64,000 bases of DNA, taken from contig NZ_QLMA01000002.1 of NCBI RefSeq assembly GCF_003259435.1, positions 62,001 to 126,000 on the forward strand, written 5' to 3'. The position numbers and the translations under genes were made by a program. Shown in pieces: positions 54,098-62,542 of the stretch. The notes under the pieces are model-generated. The model did not search any database, was not told where the DNA came from, and saw only the letters and a program-made list of their open reading frames with translations. How positions within the stretch are numbered: the first letter of the stretch is position 1; each line of letters starts with the position of its first letter. The DNA comes from Chitinophaga dinghuensis (GTDB lineage: Bacteria; Bacteroidota; Bacteroidia; Chitinophagales; Chitinophagaceae).

Positions 54098-54241
54098 TGT
54101 TCCGAAGAACGCAAATTCCCTTCTTTCGAGGGACGGCAAAATTAATTATTTTATTCAATTAACCTAAAAATATTTTGTATGGTCTAACTCAAACGCCTAC
54201 ACTTTAAGAAAATCCACTTTCTTTGTAGTAAAGGAGTATAT

Positions 54242-54868
54242 ATGCAGGGAATTAAAAATATCATTTTTGACCTCGGCGGGGTAATTCTGAATATCGATTA
54301 TCAAAAGACGAATGATGCCTTCATCGCCTTGGGCGTGACTAATTTTCATGAATTATACAGCCAGTTTAAAGGCTCACATCTGTTCGACAATCTGGAAACC
54401 GGGCATATTTCTACCGCAGACTTCCTCCAGGAAATGCACAAGCATGTACCTGCAGGAGTAACCGATGAACAAATAATTGACGCCTGGTGCGCTATGCTGC
54501 TGGATTTTCCGTTACAGCGACTCCAACTACTGCAACAATTAAGACAACAATATAATCTGTATCTGCTCAGTAATACCAATGCCATTCATCTGGAGAGATT
54601 CAATCAAATATTAATGGAAAGCAGGGGAATCCCCTCTCTGGCCGAGTTTTTCGATAAGACATACTATTCCCATCTGGTGGGTTTACGCAAACCGGGAACG
54701 GAAATCTATGAAGTCGTATTGCAGGAAAATGGGTTGAAAGCAGGAGAGACGGTATTCATTGATGATACCCTTCCAAACATTGAGGCGGCGAAAAAAGTGG
54801 GATTACATACCATCCACTTACTACCTCCAAAAACTATTCTGGATATTTTCAGGCCGATGGCCGTATAA
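54242..54868 (+). CDS. HAD-superfamily hydrolase (subfamily IA, YihX-like)
   Basis: A 208-residue HAD phosphatase. Motif I is IIFDLGGVIL with nucleophile Asp10; the second Asp is replaced by Gly as in the YihX and haloacid-dehalogenase side of subfamily IA. Motif II is YLLSNTN, motif III Lys is in GLRKPG and motif IV is FIDDTLPNIEAAKK. YihX-type enzymes dephosphorylate sugar phosphates such as glucose-1-phosphate; the substrate here is unknown. An unusually good Shine-Dalgarno (AAAGGAG) precedes the ATG at 54242. Confidence 0.92.
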   Translation: MQGIKNIIFDLGGVILNIDYQKTNDAFIALGVTNFHELYSQFKGSHLFDNLETGHISTADFLQEMHKHVPAGVTDEQIIDAWCAMLLDFPLQRLQLLQQLRQQYNLYLLSNTNAIHLERFNQILMESRGIPSLAEFFDKTYYSHLVGLRKPGTEIYEVVLQENGLKAGETVFIDDTLPNIEAAKKVGLHTIHLLPPKTILDIFRPMAV

Positions 54869-54870
54869 AA

Positions 54871-54903
54871 GAAAACCTCACGGCTTCGTGAGGTTTTTTT
54901 ATT
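54871..54903. terminator. Bidirectional terminator
   Basis: A 10-bp stem (AAAACCTCAC with GTGAGGTTTT, 6-nt loop) with T runs in the plus direction and A runs on the other arm. It serves the HAD gene and overlaps the stop of the convergent DUF4834 gene. Confidence 0.85.
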
Positions 54904-55153
54904 TAATTTCTTCAAAATCGATGTAGTCGCCCTTGTCTACTTTCGGGGTAGGACGGGAGGCTTCTGGTTCCTGGGGCGTATTATACCCCTGTTGTGAACC
55001 TTGCTGTTGCTCATATTGCTGACGCATATGCTCCTGCATATCCGCCATCTGCTTACGCACAGCTCTGGTAGCTCTGTATACCGGGATGACCACTTTAAAT
55101 ATCACCTGGTACAGAAATACAAAAAGAATTATATAAAGTAACATCTTCAACAT
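54899..55153 (-). CDS. DUF4834-family small membrane protein
   Basis: 84 residues from the ATG at 55153; a TTG three codons upstream is less likely. One N-terminal membrane helix (MLKMLLYIILFVFLYQVIFKVVIPVY) is followed by a basic helix (RATRAVRKQMADMQEHMRQQ), a Gln/Pro-rich linker and an acidic end (KGDYIDFEEIK). The conserved GDYIDFEEIK end is typical of DUF4834 in Bacteroidota. Function is unknown. It probably lies in the inner membrane with the tail in the cytoplasm. Confidence 0.85.
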   Translation of the reverse strand: MLKMLLYIILFVFLYQVIFKVVIPVYRATRAVRKQMADMQEHMRQQYEQQQGSQQGYNTPQEPEASRPTPKVDKGDYIDFEEIK

Positions 55154-55338
55154 AGTAATCAAAGGTAGCAGTTAATCTACTCCGACCTCTCTTTTTCATG
55201 GTCATTTTAAGTTTTCTTTAACTTCTGACATCACCATACGAATTATAATTTATGGTTATATCAAAATAAAGAGACGATATCTCCCTGGGAAATTAACAGT
55301 TAAATAAAATAAATAGTGGTACAATAAAAATAAAATCC

Positions 55339-55346
55339 TAATTTTG
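55339..55346 (+). promoter_or_regulatory. -7 element of the rimP-nusA-infB operon
   Basis: TAATTTTG matches TAnnTTTG. The -33 region has GTGG instead of a clear TTG. Transcription should start near 55353, close upstream of the leader hairpin. Confidence 0.6.
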
Positions 55347-55366
55347 CGTAGGAAAAATGATTCAAA

Positions 55367-55402
55367 CGAAGGGGACGAGATATCGGCCCCTTCGCGCTTT
55401 TT
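55367..55402 (+). promoter_or_regulatory. Terminator-like leader hairpin before rimP
   Basis: An 8-bp GC-rich stem CGAAGGGG/CCCCTTCG (55367-55374 with 55387-55394), extended inside by CGA/TCG, is followed 3 nt later by five T (55398-55402). It sits between the predicted transcription start and the ATG of rimP, the layout of an attenuator. Confidence 0.6.
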
Positions 55403-55404
55403 GT

Positions 55405-55869
55405 ATGGCAAACGAACACGTGATAACAGCTATCCGGGAACTGGCAGAAGGCTTGCTGGCAAATGATCCCGATAATTTTCTGGTAGAAATCAGAATTAAG
55501 CCTACCAATAATATTAAGCTCTTTTTAGACGGAGATAAAGGCGTACCAGTGGATAAACTGGTATCTTTTAATCGTGCGCTCTATCCATTGCTGGAAGAAG
55601 CTGCATTATTTCCTAACAACGATTTTTCGCTGGAAGTTTCTTCTCCTGGCCTGGAAGAGCCACTCAAACTGCACAGACAATATGTAAAAAATATTGGCCG
55701 TAAAGTAGAGGTGACCCTGCTGGATGGCAGCAGTAAAGAAGGGACCCTACAGACGGTTACAGAGGAGGGAATAACGATCGAGGAGCAGATTGGTAAGAAA
55801 AAAGAGAAAAAATCAACCGATATAAATTTTGTTGAAATCAAACACACGAAAGTGTGCATCGTGTTTTAA
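55405..55869 (+). CDS. rimP: Ribosome maturation factor RimP
   Basis: 154 residues from the ATG at 55405. An in-frame ATG at 55357 would put the hairpin inside the gene and leave almost no leader. RimP assists 30S subunit maturation in the cytoplasm. The N-terminal domain contains FLVEIRIKPTNNIKLFLDGDKGVPVDKLVSFNRALYPLLEE, the next block is LEVSSPGLEEPLKLHRQYVKNIGRKVEV (the SSPGLxxPL signature), and the C-terminal SH3-like domain follows. It is the first gene of the conserved rimP-nusA-infB operon. Confidence 0.95.
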   Translation: MANEHVITAIRELAEGLLANDPDNFLVEIRIKPTNNIKLFLDGDKGVPVDKLVSFNRALYPLLEEAALFPNNDFSLEVSSPGLEEPLKLHRQYVKNIGRKVEVTLLDGSSKEGTLQTVTEEGITIEEQIGKKKEKKSTDINFVEIKHTKVCIVF

Positions 55870-55885
55870 AATATAATAAATAAAC

Positions 55886-57133
55886 ATGGCTAGTATTAAC
55901 CTGATTGAGTCATTCAGCGAGTTTAAGGAGGCGGAAAACATTGACCGTCCTACGTTGATGAAGGTTTTGGAAGATGTGTTCAAAACGCTGCTGAGGAAAA
56001 AGTATGGCTCTGATGAGAACTTTGACGTCATTGTAAATACCGAAAAAGGAGACCTTGAAATATTACGCCGCCGCCTGGTTGTAGCAGACGGTGAAGTGGA
56101 GGACGAAAATGCACAAATCGCTTATTCTGAAGCAGTTAGCATTGAGAAAGACCTGGAAATCGGGGAAGACCTCTACGAAGAAGTAGAAATTTTGGACTTC
56201 GGCCGCCGCGCAATCCTTGCAGCAAAACAAACGCTGTCTGCCCGCATCGGCGACCTCAAAAAGAATATTCTCGTAAAGAAATATGCTGATAAAGCTGGTG
56301 AAATTGTAACCGGCGAAGTATACCAGGTTTGGAAAAAAGAAGTTTTATTGCTTGATGATGAAGGGAATGAATTAATTTTGCCAAAAGCCGAACAAATCCC
56401 CACTGATTATTTCAAGAAAGGGGAAAACGTTAGAGCGGTGGTGAAAAAAGTGGAAATGAAGAATAATGCCCCACTCATCATTCTTTCCCGTACACATCCA
56501 TCCTTCCTGGCTAAATTGCTCGAAATTGAAGTCCCTGAGATCTTTGATGGTCTCATCGTTATTAAGAAAATCGTTCGCGAACCTGGTGAAAGAGCCAAAG
56601 TAGCAGTAGAATCTTATGACGACCGCATCGACCCAGTGGGCGCCTGCGTTGGTATGAAAGGTAGCCGTATACATGGTATCGTTCGTGAACTGAGAAACGA
56701 AAATATCGATATCATTAACTTTACTGCCAATATCCAACTCCTGATTCAACGCTCGTTAACACCTGCCAGAATCAGCCGAATGGAAGTAGATAACGAAAAT
56801 AAATATGCCTCCGTTTACCTCGCGCCAGACCAAGTGTCTCTCGCCATCGGTAAAAAAGGTGTAAATATCAAACTCGCTTGCGAACTCACCGGATATGAAA
56901 TCGACGTGTTCCGCGATGAACAACAAGAACAAGCCGAATTCGATATCGATCTGGAAGAATTCTCTGACGAAATCGAAGGATGGATTATAGATGAACTGAA
57001 GCGCATAGGTTGTGATACTGCCCGCAGCGTATTGGAGCTGACAACAGAAGAACTGGTTCGCCGTTCAGATCTGGAAGAAGAGACAGTGCAGGATATAAGA
57101 AGAATATTGCAGGAAGAGTTTGACAAAGAATAA
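55886..57133 (+). CDS. nusA: Transcription termination/antitermination factor NusA
   Basis: A 415-residue NusA, which binds RNA polymerase and modulates pausing, termination and antitermination. The N-terminal polymerase-binding domain (1-130) is followed by an S1 domain ([19 protein letters not shown]), KH1 ([45 protein letters not shown]) and KH2 ([23 protein letters not shown]). A single C-terminal helical repeat ends the protein; it lacks the longer acidic repeats of E. coli NusA, as is normal outside gammaproteobacteria. Its end overlaps an in-frame upstream extension of infB. Confidence 0.97.
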   Translation: MASINLIESFSEFKEAENIDRPTLMKVLEDVFKTLLRKKYGSDENFDVIVNTEKGDLEILRRRLVVADGEVEDENAQIAYSEAVSIEKDLEIGEDLYEEVEILDFGRRAILAAKQTLSARIGDLKKNILVKKYADKAGEIVTGEVYQVWKKEVLLLDDEGNELILPKAEQIPTDYFKKGENVRAVVKKVEMKNNAPLIILSRTHPSFLAKLLEIEVPEIFDGLIVIKKIVREPGERAKVAVESYDDRIDPVGACVGMKGSRIHGIVRELRNENIDIINFTANIQLLIQRSLTPARISRMEVDNENKYASVYLAPDQVSLAIGKKGVNIKLACELTGYEIDVFRDEQQEQAEFDIDLEEFSDEIEGWIIDELKRIGCDTARSVLELTTEELVRRSDLEEETVQDIRRILQEEFDKE

Positions 57134-57219
57134 AGCCCAGCCAGAACCCTTCCCAGGTAAAGGGCTTATTAGAAGGGGAATTGGATTTTTCGAGTTATTG
57201 TTTAAACGTAAAAAAACAA

Positions 57220-57238
57220 CCCGTTTGGAAGAAACGGG
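57220..57238 (+). other. Small hairpin before infB
   Basis: CCCGTTT (57220-57226) pairs with AAACGGG (57232-57238) in the nusA-infB gap, without a T run. It lies 25 nt before the likely infB start and may modulate its translation. Confidence 0.4.
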
Positions 57239-57263
57239 AAACAGGGGAGGCCCGAAATACGAT

Positions 57264-60200
57264 ATGCCTGAAACAACAAACAACACACCACGATTGCTTG
57301 CCGCAGCCAAAGAGTTTAATATTGGTAAAGAAACCCTCATAGACTATCTTTCCAATAAAGGCTTCGACATGGGTGGCTTTGGTTCGCCAAATGCCCGCCT
57401 CACGGCTGTTATGTACCAAGCGCTGCAGTCGGAATTCCAACAGGATAAGGCCAATAAACGCAAAAGCGACCAAATTGCCCTGCCTAAAGGAAGCGTGTTA
57501 GATACGAAGAAGAAAGAGAAGGAGAAAGAAAAAGAGGAAGCGGAAGCTGCGGCTAAAAAGAACACTTCTAAAGAAGAAAAAGAGCCTGCTGCTCCTGTAG
57601 CAGAAGCTCCTAAGGCAGAACCTAAACCTGAACCCGCCAAGGAAACTCCTCCTCCGGCGCCTCAGGCAACAGCTCCTGTCAACCCTCCGGCCAAGGAAAA
57701 AGAGAAAACAGAACCTCCCGTTGCACCACCTCCCCCTGTGGCGGAAGCTCCTAAAACTCAGGCGCCACCGCCTGCCGAACCGGAAGTGGTTAAAACCGAA
57801 GCGCCTAAAATTAACGGCCCTCGCGTCATCACTACTATTGATCTCGACGCCGTTAACCGTGCTGGTAAAAAACCTGCTCCACAAAAAGAACAGCCTAAAC
57901 CAGAAGCGCCGGTTACTCCCGCCGAACAGCCGAAAGAACAACCGGCTCCGGCACCTCCTGTTGCAGAGAAAAAACCAGAAGCACCAACAGCAGCCCCTGT
58001 GGAAAAACCACAAGCAGCCGCTCCCGCTCCTGAAAAACCTGCTGCTCCAGTAGTAACCAAACCTGAGCAACCAGCAGCGAAAGCGCCAGAAGCGCCCGCC
58101 GCCCCAGCTCAACCTGAGAAATCAGCTAAAACAGATAAAACCGATACGACAGATAAAACGGAAAAAGCCGCACCGGTTGAAGATAAACCTGTAGTTAACA
58201 AAGTGGAAGAAGTATTACAAGAGGCAAAACCGGCTGCAGCAATTAAGGATACAGCCATCCCCGTTAAACAACCTGTTAAGGAGGATGCTAAATCCAAAGA
58301 TAATATCCAGGCTCCCGCAGCTCAACAAAATCAAAATGATGAACAAGCCGGCGCCGTTATCGAAAATATCCAGGCCGAAAAATTAACCGGCCCTAAAGTA
58401 ATCGGCAAAATCGAACTGCCAGTGCAATCTGACAGAAGAGATAATAACAAATCTAACTTCAACAGAGATCGCGACGAAAAACGGAAACGTAAGCGCATCA
58501 TCGTTGAAAAGAAACCTGAACCTATCCAGCCTCGCGATTTCAAAGATGGCGAACGCAAAGAAGGTCAAGGTACCGGCGATCGCCCCCCTCATGATCGCGG
58601 CAACCGTCCTAACCGCCAAGGCGGACAACATGGCGACAATCGCCAAGGTGGCCAGCATGGTGGAGACAACCGCAATCAACACGGTCAAAACCGTCAGGGA
58701 CAAGGGCAAGGCCAAGGCCAAGGTCAGCACGGACAAAACCGTCAAGGCGGCGGTGGCCAACATGGCCAAAACCGTCAAGGTGGTCAACATGGTCAAAATC
58801 GCCAAGGTGGCGGATTCGGTCAAAACCGACAAGGCGGCGGTCAAGGCCATAACCAAAACAGACAAGGCGGCAACTTCAATAACAGACCAGGCCAAGACAG
58901 ATTCAACCGTCATGGCGCTGGCAACCGCGGCCCAGATAACCGTACTCCTGAAGAAAAGGAAATCGATAAAAACGAAATCCAGAATAAGATCAAGGAGACA
59001 ATGGCTAAACTGTCTGGTGGTAGAGGCGGTAACAAAATGAAAGCCAAACATCGCCGTGAAAAACGCGAGGAAAGAGCCAACATCAGAGCAAACGAAGGCG
59101 CTGAAAACAGCAAACTCCAGGTAACCGAGTTCATCTCCGTGAGCGAACTGGCCAACCTGATGGATGTAAGCTTCGCCGAAGTAATCTCTAAATGTATGGG
59201 CCTCGGTATCATGGTGTCCATTAACCAACGCCTCGATGCGGAAGTAATCGAACTCGTTTCTGGCGAATTTGGCTACGAAGTAGAATTCATCGGCCTCGAT
59301 GCAGTAGAAGAAAACGAAGAGGAAGAAGTTGCAGACGATCCAGAAGATCTGGAACCACGCGCTCCGATCGTTACCATCATGGGTCACGTTGACCACGGTA
59401 AAACTTCCTTGCTCGACTATATCCGCAACGCGAACGTAGTGGCAGGTGAAGCCGGAGGTATTACCCAGCACATCGGTGCTTACCAGGTAACCACCAGCGG
59501 CGGTAAGAAAATCACCTTCCTCGATACCCCAGGTCACGAAGCATTTACTGCGATGCGTGCCCGTGGTGCGAAAGCCGCAGATATCGCGGTTATCGTGATC
59601 GCTGCAGATGACGCCATCATGCCTCAGACAAAAGAAGCAATTTCCCACTCTCAGGCTGCCGGTCTCCCTATGGTATTCGCTATCAACAAAGTGGATAAAG
59701 ATGGAGCTAACCCGGAAAAAATTAAAGAACAATTGGCAGGTATGAACCTCCTGGTGGAAGACTGGGGCGGTAAATACCAAAGCCAGGAAATATCCGCTAA
59801 AAGCGGTCTGAACATCGACGTCCTCCTCGAGAAACTCCTCCTGGAAGCCGAACTGCTCGAACTGAAAGCCAACCCTAACCGCGAAGGCTCCGGTTCTATC
59901 GTCGAAGCTTCCCTGGATAAAGGTCGCGGTTACGTTGCTTCCCTCCTGGTACAAAATGGTACACTCCGTCAAGGCGATACCATCGTATCCGGTTCTTACT
60001 ACGGTAAAATCAAAGCAATGTTCAACGAACGTGGCCAGAAAATGGAAGAAGCCGGCCCATCCATGCCAGTACAGGTACTGGGTCTGAACGGCGCTCCTCA
60101 GGCAGGTGAGAAATTCAAAATGTACGAAAACGAATCCGAAGCTAAAGAAGTGGCTAACCGCAGAGCTCAGATCGTTCGCGAACAAGGTATCCGTACCAAG

Positions 60201-60860
60201 AAACATATCACCCTCGATGAAATCGGCCGCCGTCTGGCACTGGGTAACTTTAAACAGCTCAACCTCATCATCAAAGCTGACTTTGATGGTTCCGTGGAAG
60301 CACTGTCCGATTCCCTGCAGAAACTTTCTACAGAAGAAATCGTTATCAGTATCGTACACAAAGCAGTGGGTCAGATCACAGAATCAGACGTCCTGCTGGC
60401 TACCGCCTCCGATGCAATCATCCTCGGTTTCCAGGTACGTCCGTCTTCCCAGGCAGCAAAACTGGCAGAAAAAGAAAACATCGAAATACGCAACTACTCC
60501 ATCATCTACGACGCTATCGAAGAAATCAAAAGCGCCATGGAAGGGATGCTGGAACCAAAAATCGAAAAGAAAGTGGTGTGCAACGTGGAAATCCGCGAAA
60601 CATACAAATTCGACAAGGTTACAGTGGCTGGTTGCTTCGTACTCGATGGCAAGCTAGCCAGAAATACCAGAGTAAACCTCGTTCGCGATGGTATCGTAGT
60701 ATACACCGGAGACCTCGGCTCTCTGAAACGTTATAAAGATGACGTGAAAGAAGTAGCGACCAACATGGAATGCGGTCTGAGTATCCGTAACTACAACGAC
60801 CTCCGCCCTGGAGATATCGTAGAAGGTTTCGAAGAAGTAGAAGTGAAGAGAACTTTATAA
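57264..60860 (+). CDS. infB: Translation initiation factor IF-2
   Basis: A 1198-residue IF2 from the ATG at 57264; an in-frame ATG at 57120 inside nusA would add 48 residues without family features. The N-terminal IF2_N domain is [26 protein letters not shown] very long Pro/Ala/Glu/Lys linker (about 70-400) and a Gly/Gln/Asn/His/Arg-rich segment (about 445-545, repeats of HGQNRQGG) follow. The second IF2_N-like part is [23 protein letters not shown]. The GTPase domain starts with GHVDHGKTS at 707; DTPGHEAF and NKVD are present. Domains II-IV that bind fMet-tRNA complete it. It is the third gene of the operon, closed by a terminator. Confidence 0.97.
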   Translation: MPETTNNTPRLLAAAKEFNIGKETLIDYLSNKGFDMGGFGSPNARLTAVMYQALQSEFQQDKANKRKSDQIALPKGSVLDTKKKEKEKEKEEAEAAAKKNTSKEEKEPAAPVAEAPKAEPKPEPAKETPPPAPQATAPVNPPAKEKEKTEPPVAPPPPVAEAPKTQAPPPAEPEVVKTEAPKINGPRVITTIDLDAVNRAGKKPAPQKEQPKPEAPVTPAEQPKEQPAPAPPVAEKKPEAPTAAPVEKPQAAAPAPEKPAAPVVTKPEQPAAKAPEAPAAPAQPEKSAKTDKTDTTDKTEKAAPVEDKPVVNKVEEVLQEAKPAAAIKDTAIPVKQPVKEDAKSKDNIQAPAAQQNQNDEQAGAVIENIQAEKLTGPKVIGKIELPVQSDRRDNNKSNFNRDRDEKRKRKRIIVEKKPEPIQPRDFKDGERKEGQGTGDRPPHDRGNRPNRQGGQHGDNRQGGQHGGDNRNQHGQNRQGQGQGQGQGQHGQNRQGGGGQHGQNRQGGQHGQNRQGGGFGQNRQGGGQGHNQNRQGGNFNNRPGQDRFNRHGAGNRGPDNRTPEEKEIDKNEIQNKIKETMAKLSGGRGGNKMKAKHRREKREERANIRANEGAENSKLQVTEFISVSELANLMDVSFAEVISKCMGLGIMVSINQRLDAEVIELVSGEFGYEVEFIGLDAVEENEEEEVADDPEDLEPRAPIVTIMGHVDHGKTSLLDYIRNANVVAGEAGGITQHIGAYQVTTSGGKKITFLDTPGHEAFTAMRARGAKAADIAVIVIAADDAIMPQTKEAISHSQAAGLPMVFAINKVDKDGANPEKIKEQLAGMNLLVEDWGGKYQSQEISAKSGLNIDVLLEKLLLEAELLELKANPNREGSGSIVEASLDKGRGYVASLLVQNGTLRQGDTIVSGSYYGKIKAMFNERGQKMEEAGPSMPVQVLGLNGAPQAGEKFKMYENESEAKEVANRRAQIVREQGIRTKKHITLDEIGRRLALGNFKQLNLIIKADFDGSVEALSDSLQKLSTEEIVISIVHKAVGQITESDVLLATASDAIILGFQVRPSSQAAKLAEKENIEIRNYSIIYDAIEEIKSAMEGMLEPKIEKKVVCNVEIRETYKFDKVTVAGCFVLDGKLARNTRVNLVRDGIVVYTGDLGSLKRYKDDVKEVATNMECGLSIRNYNDLRPGDIVEGFEEVEVKRTL

Positions 60861-60880
60861 GATCTCCTTTCAATATCCTT

Positions 60881-60918
60881 AAATGCAGCGAAGGTCAACT
60901 TCGCTGCATTTTTTTTAA
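60881..60918 (+). terminator. Terminator of the rimP-nusA-infB operon
   Basis: A perfect 13-bp stem (AAATGCAGCGAAG with CTTCGCTGCATTT), 5-nt loop, then a run of T. Confidence 0.9.
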
Positions 60919-60998
60919 CCTGTCATCCTTTTTTCCAGGCTAATCTAAACTTTTGTTAAATCCGTCGAAATTTAGTAGTGGTCTGACTTTTATTTGGT

Positions 60999-61006
60999 TA
61001 TTTTTG
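60999..61006 (+). promoter_or_regulatory. -7 element of the SurA-like gene
   Basis: TATTTTTG fits TAnnTTTG; no clear TTG at -33. The ATG follows 17 nt later, so the leader is very short. Confidence 0.5.
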
Positions 61007-61022
61007 AACTTTACTCATTATT

Positions 61023-62405
61023 ATGAAGAAACTTCTGGCATTATCTGCTATATCTCTGACGCTCATGCAAGCAGCCTCTGCACAACATAAGCTCATAGCA
61101 GATAAAATTATAGGTATTGTAGGGGATAAAATTATCCTAAAGTCGGACATGGAAGGCGCCCTGGCAGACCAGGAACGCAATACCCCGGATGGCCAACTGC
61201 CCGCTGATGCTCCCTGCAAAACGCTGGAAATGCTCATTTCTCAAAAAGTAATGGTGCTCCAGGCCGAACGCGACTCCCTCCCCGTGAGCGATGCCGATAT
61301 CGAAGGCCAAATGGAAAACCGTATCAGATATTTCGAACAGATGTACGGTAGCAAGGAGAAAATGAAAGAAGTAACCGGCTACTCCGTATACCAACTCCGC
61401 GAAAGATTCCGTAATCCTATCAAGGAAAACTTACTCGCCCAGGCTATGCGCAATAAAGTCATAGAACAGGTGAAAGTTACCCCTTCCGAAGTGAAAAGAT
61501 ATTTCGACGCCATCCCTAAAGACAGTCTCAAATTCTATGAATCAGAACTGGAAATAGGCCAAATCGTTATCACTCCGAAAGCGACCCGCGAAATGGACCA
61601 ATACGCCATCGATCGCCTCCTCGAATTCAAAAAACGTGTTCAAAATAAAGAAGCAGACTTCGGCTCCCTCGCTATTCTCTACTCTGAAGATCCAGGCGTA
61701 AAAGATAACAAAGGGATCTACCCAATGAACCGTAACGATAAAAATACCTGGGACCCAGACTTTATGGCCGCTGCCTTCCGTCTGAAAGAAGGAGAAATCT
61801 CCAACCCAGTTAAATCTGCACACGGTTATCATATCATCCAGATGCTCAAACGTCAGGGCGATAATATCACCGTTCAACACATCCTCATCAGAGCGGCCGT
61901 TACCAAATCTGACCTGGCTAAAGCCACAGAAAAACTGGACTCCGTACGCAGCCAGATCCTCGCCAATAAAATCACTTTCGCACAAGCCGTGAGCGATTTC
62001 AGCGACGAACCTTCTGCGAAATTTACCGGCGGTATGCTGCAATCAAAAGTAGGCGACGGTACCCTCCTCACCATCGACCAACTGGACGATCCTTCTGAAA
62101 AAGAAATCGTACTGATGCTGGAAAAACTGAAACCAGGAGAAATCTCCAAACCAACCACCTTTGTCGACGATCAAGGCCACACCGCTGTACGCCTCGTTTT
62201 CCTGAAAACACGTACACAACCTCACAGAGAGAACCTGTCGGATGACTATTCCCGCATCCAGCAACGTACCCTCATGATCAAACAAGCCGAAGCCATCAAT
62301 AAATGGCTCATGGAAAAAATACCTACCTTCTACGTAAACGTAGATCCGGAATATAAAACCTGCACCCATATCAGCCAGTGGATGGGACAGATTGCAAAAA
62401 AATAA
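61023..62405 (+). CDS. SurA-like periplasmic peptidyl-prolyl isomerase
   Basis: A 460-residue periplasmic chaperone and isomerase for outer-membrane proteins. A signal peptide ends ASAQ. The N-terminal SurA-type chaperone part is HKLIADKIIGIVGDKIILKSDMEGALADQ. Two parvulin (PPIC) domains follow: the first around ELEIGQIVITPKAT to SAHGYHIIQML, the second beginning VQHILIRAAV with FSDEPSAKFTGGML and GHTAVRLVFLKTRT. Bacteroidota often carry several such genes; this has the standard SurA domain order. Its own promoter and terminator flank it. Confidence 0.92.
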   Translation: MKKLLALSAISLTLMQAASAQHKLIADKIIGIVGDKIILKSDMEGALADQERNTPDGQLPADAPCKTLEMLISQKVMVLQAERDSLPVSDADIEGQMENRIRYFEQMYGSKEKMKEVTGYSVYQLRERFRNPIKENLLAQAMRNKVIEQVKVTPSEVKRYFDAIPKDSLKFYESELEIGQIVITPKATREMDQYAIDRLLEFKKRVQNKEADFGSLAILYSEDPGVKDNKGIYPMNRNDKNTWDPDFMAAAFRLKEGEISNPVKSAHGYHIIQMLKRQGDNITVQHILIRAAVTKSDLAKATEKLDSVRSQILANKITFAQAVSDFSDEPSAKFTGGMLQSKVGDGTLLTIDQLDDPSEKEIVLMLEKLKPGEISKPTTFVDDQGHTAVRLVFLKTRTQPHRENLSDDYSRIQQRTLMIKQAEAINKWLMEKIPTFYVNVDPEYKTCTHISQWMGQIAKK

Positions 62406-62428
62406 TTCCAGATTTTAACATATTCGAA

Positions 62429-62460
62429 AAGCGGCACAGCATATACGCTGTGCCGCTTTC
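62429..62460 (+). terminator. Terminator of the SurA-like gene
   Basis: A perfect 11-bp GC-rich stem (62430-62440 with 62447-62457), 6-nt loop, then a short T-rich tail. Confidence 0.82.
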
Positions 62461-62516
62461 CATTTATACATATCCCGTAGTTACGCTCTCATGACGCGGG
62501 TTAATTTTATTTGCCG

Positions 62517-62524
62517 TAACTTTG
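62517..62524 (+). promoter_or_regulatory. -7 element of the amidophosphoribosyltransferase gene
   Basis: TAACTTTG fits TAnnTTTG; the -33 region is weak. The start would be near 62531, about 12 nt before the ATG. Confidence 0.5.
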
Positions 62525-62542
62525 CATCTTCAATTTTCAGGC

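Larger units (their letters stand above)
53884..54241. other. Intergenic region holding a tRNA and its terminator
   Basis: 358 bases between the amine oxidase and HAD genes. They contain the tRNA at 54024-54097 and a terminator at 53985-54018. The remainder is AT-rich and shows nothing else. Confidence 0.7.

Noticed and set aside
57120..57263. 48-residue N-terminal extension of IF2 starting inside nusA
   Set aside because: The extension has no IF2 features, includes a stem-loop region and begins within the end of nusA; IF2_N homology starts just after the ATG at 57264.
58596..58900. Short repeated units resembling a CRISPR array
   Set aside because: The repeats encode in-frame QNRQGG units in IF2, have no fixed spacer length and no cas genes are nearby.
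58383..60359. Very long open frame (658 codons) on the minus strand within infB
   Set aside because: It is antisense to a conserved essential gene, has no recognisable domain, and its composition mirrors the infB codons. It is a shadow frame.
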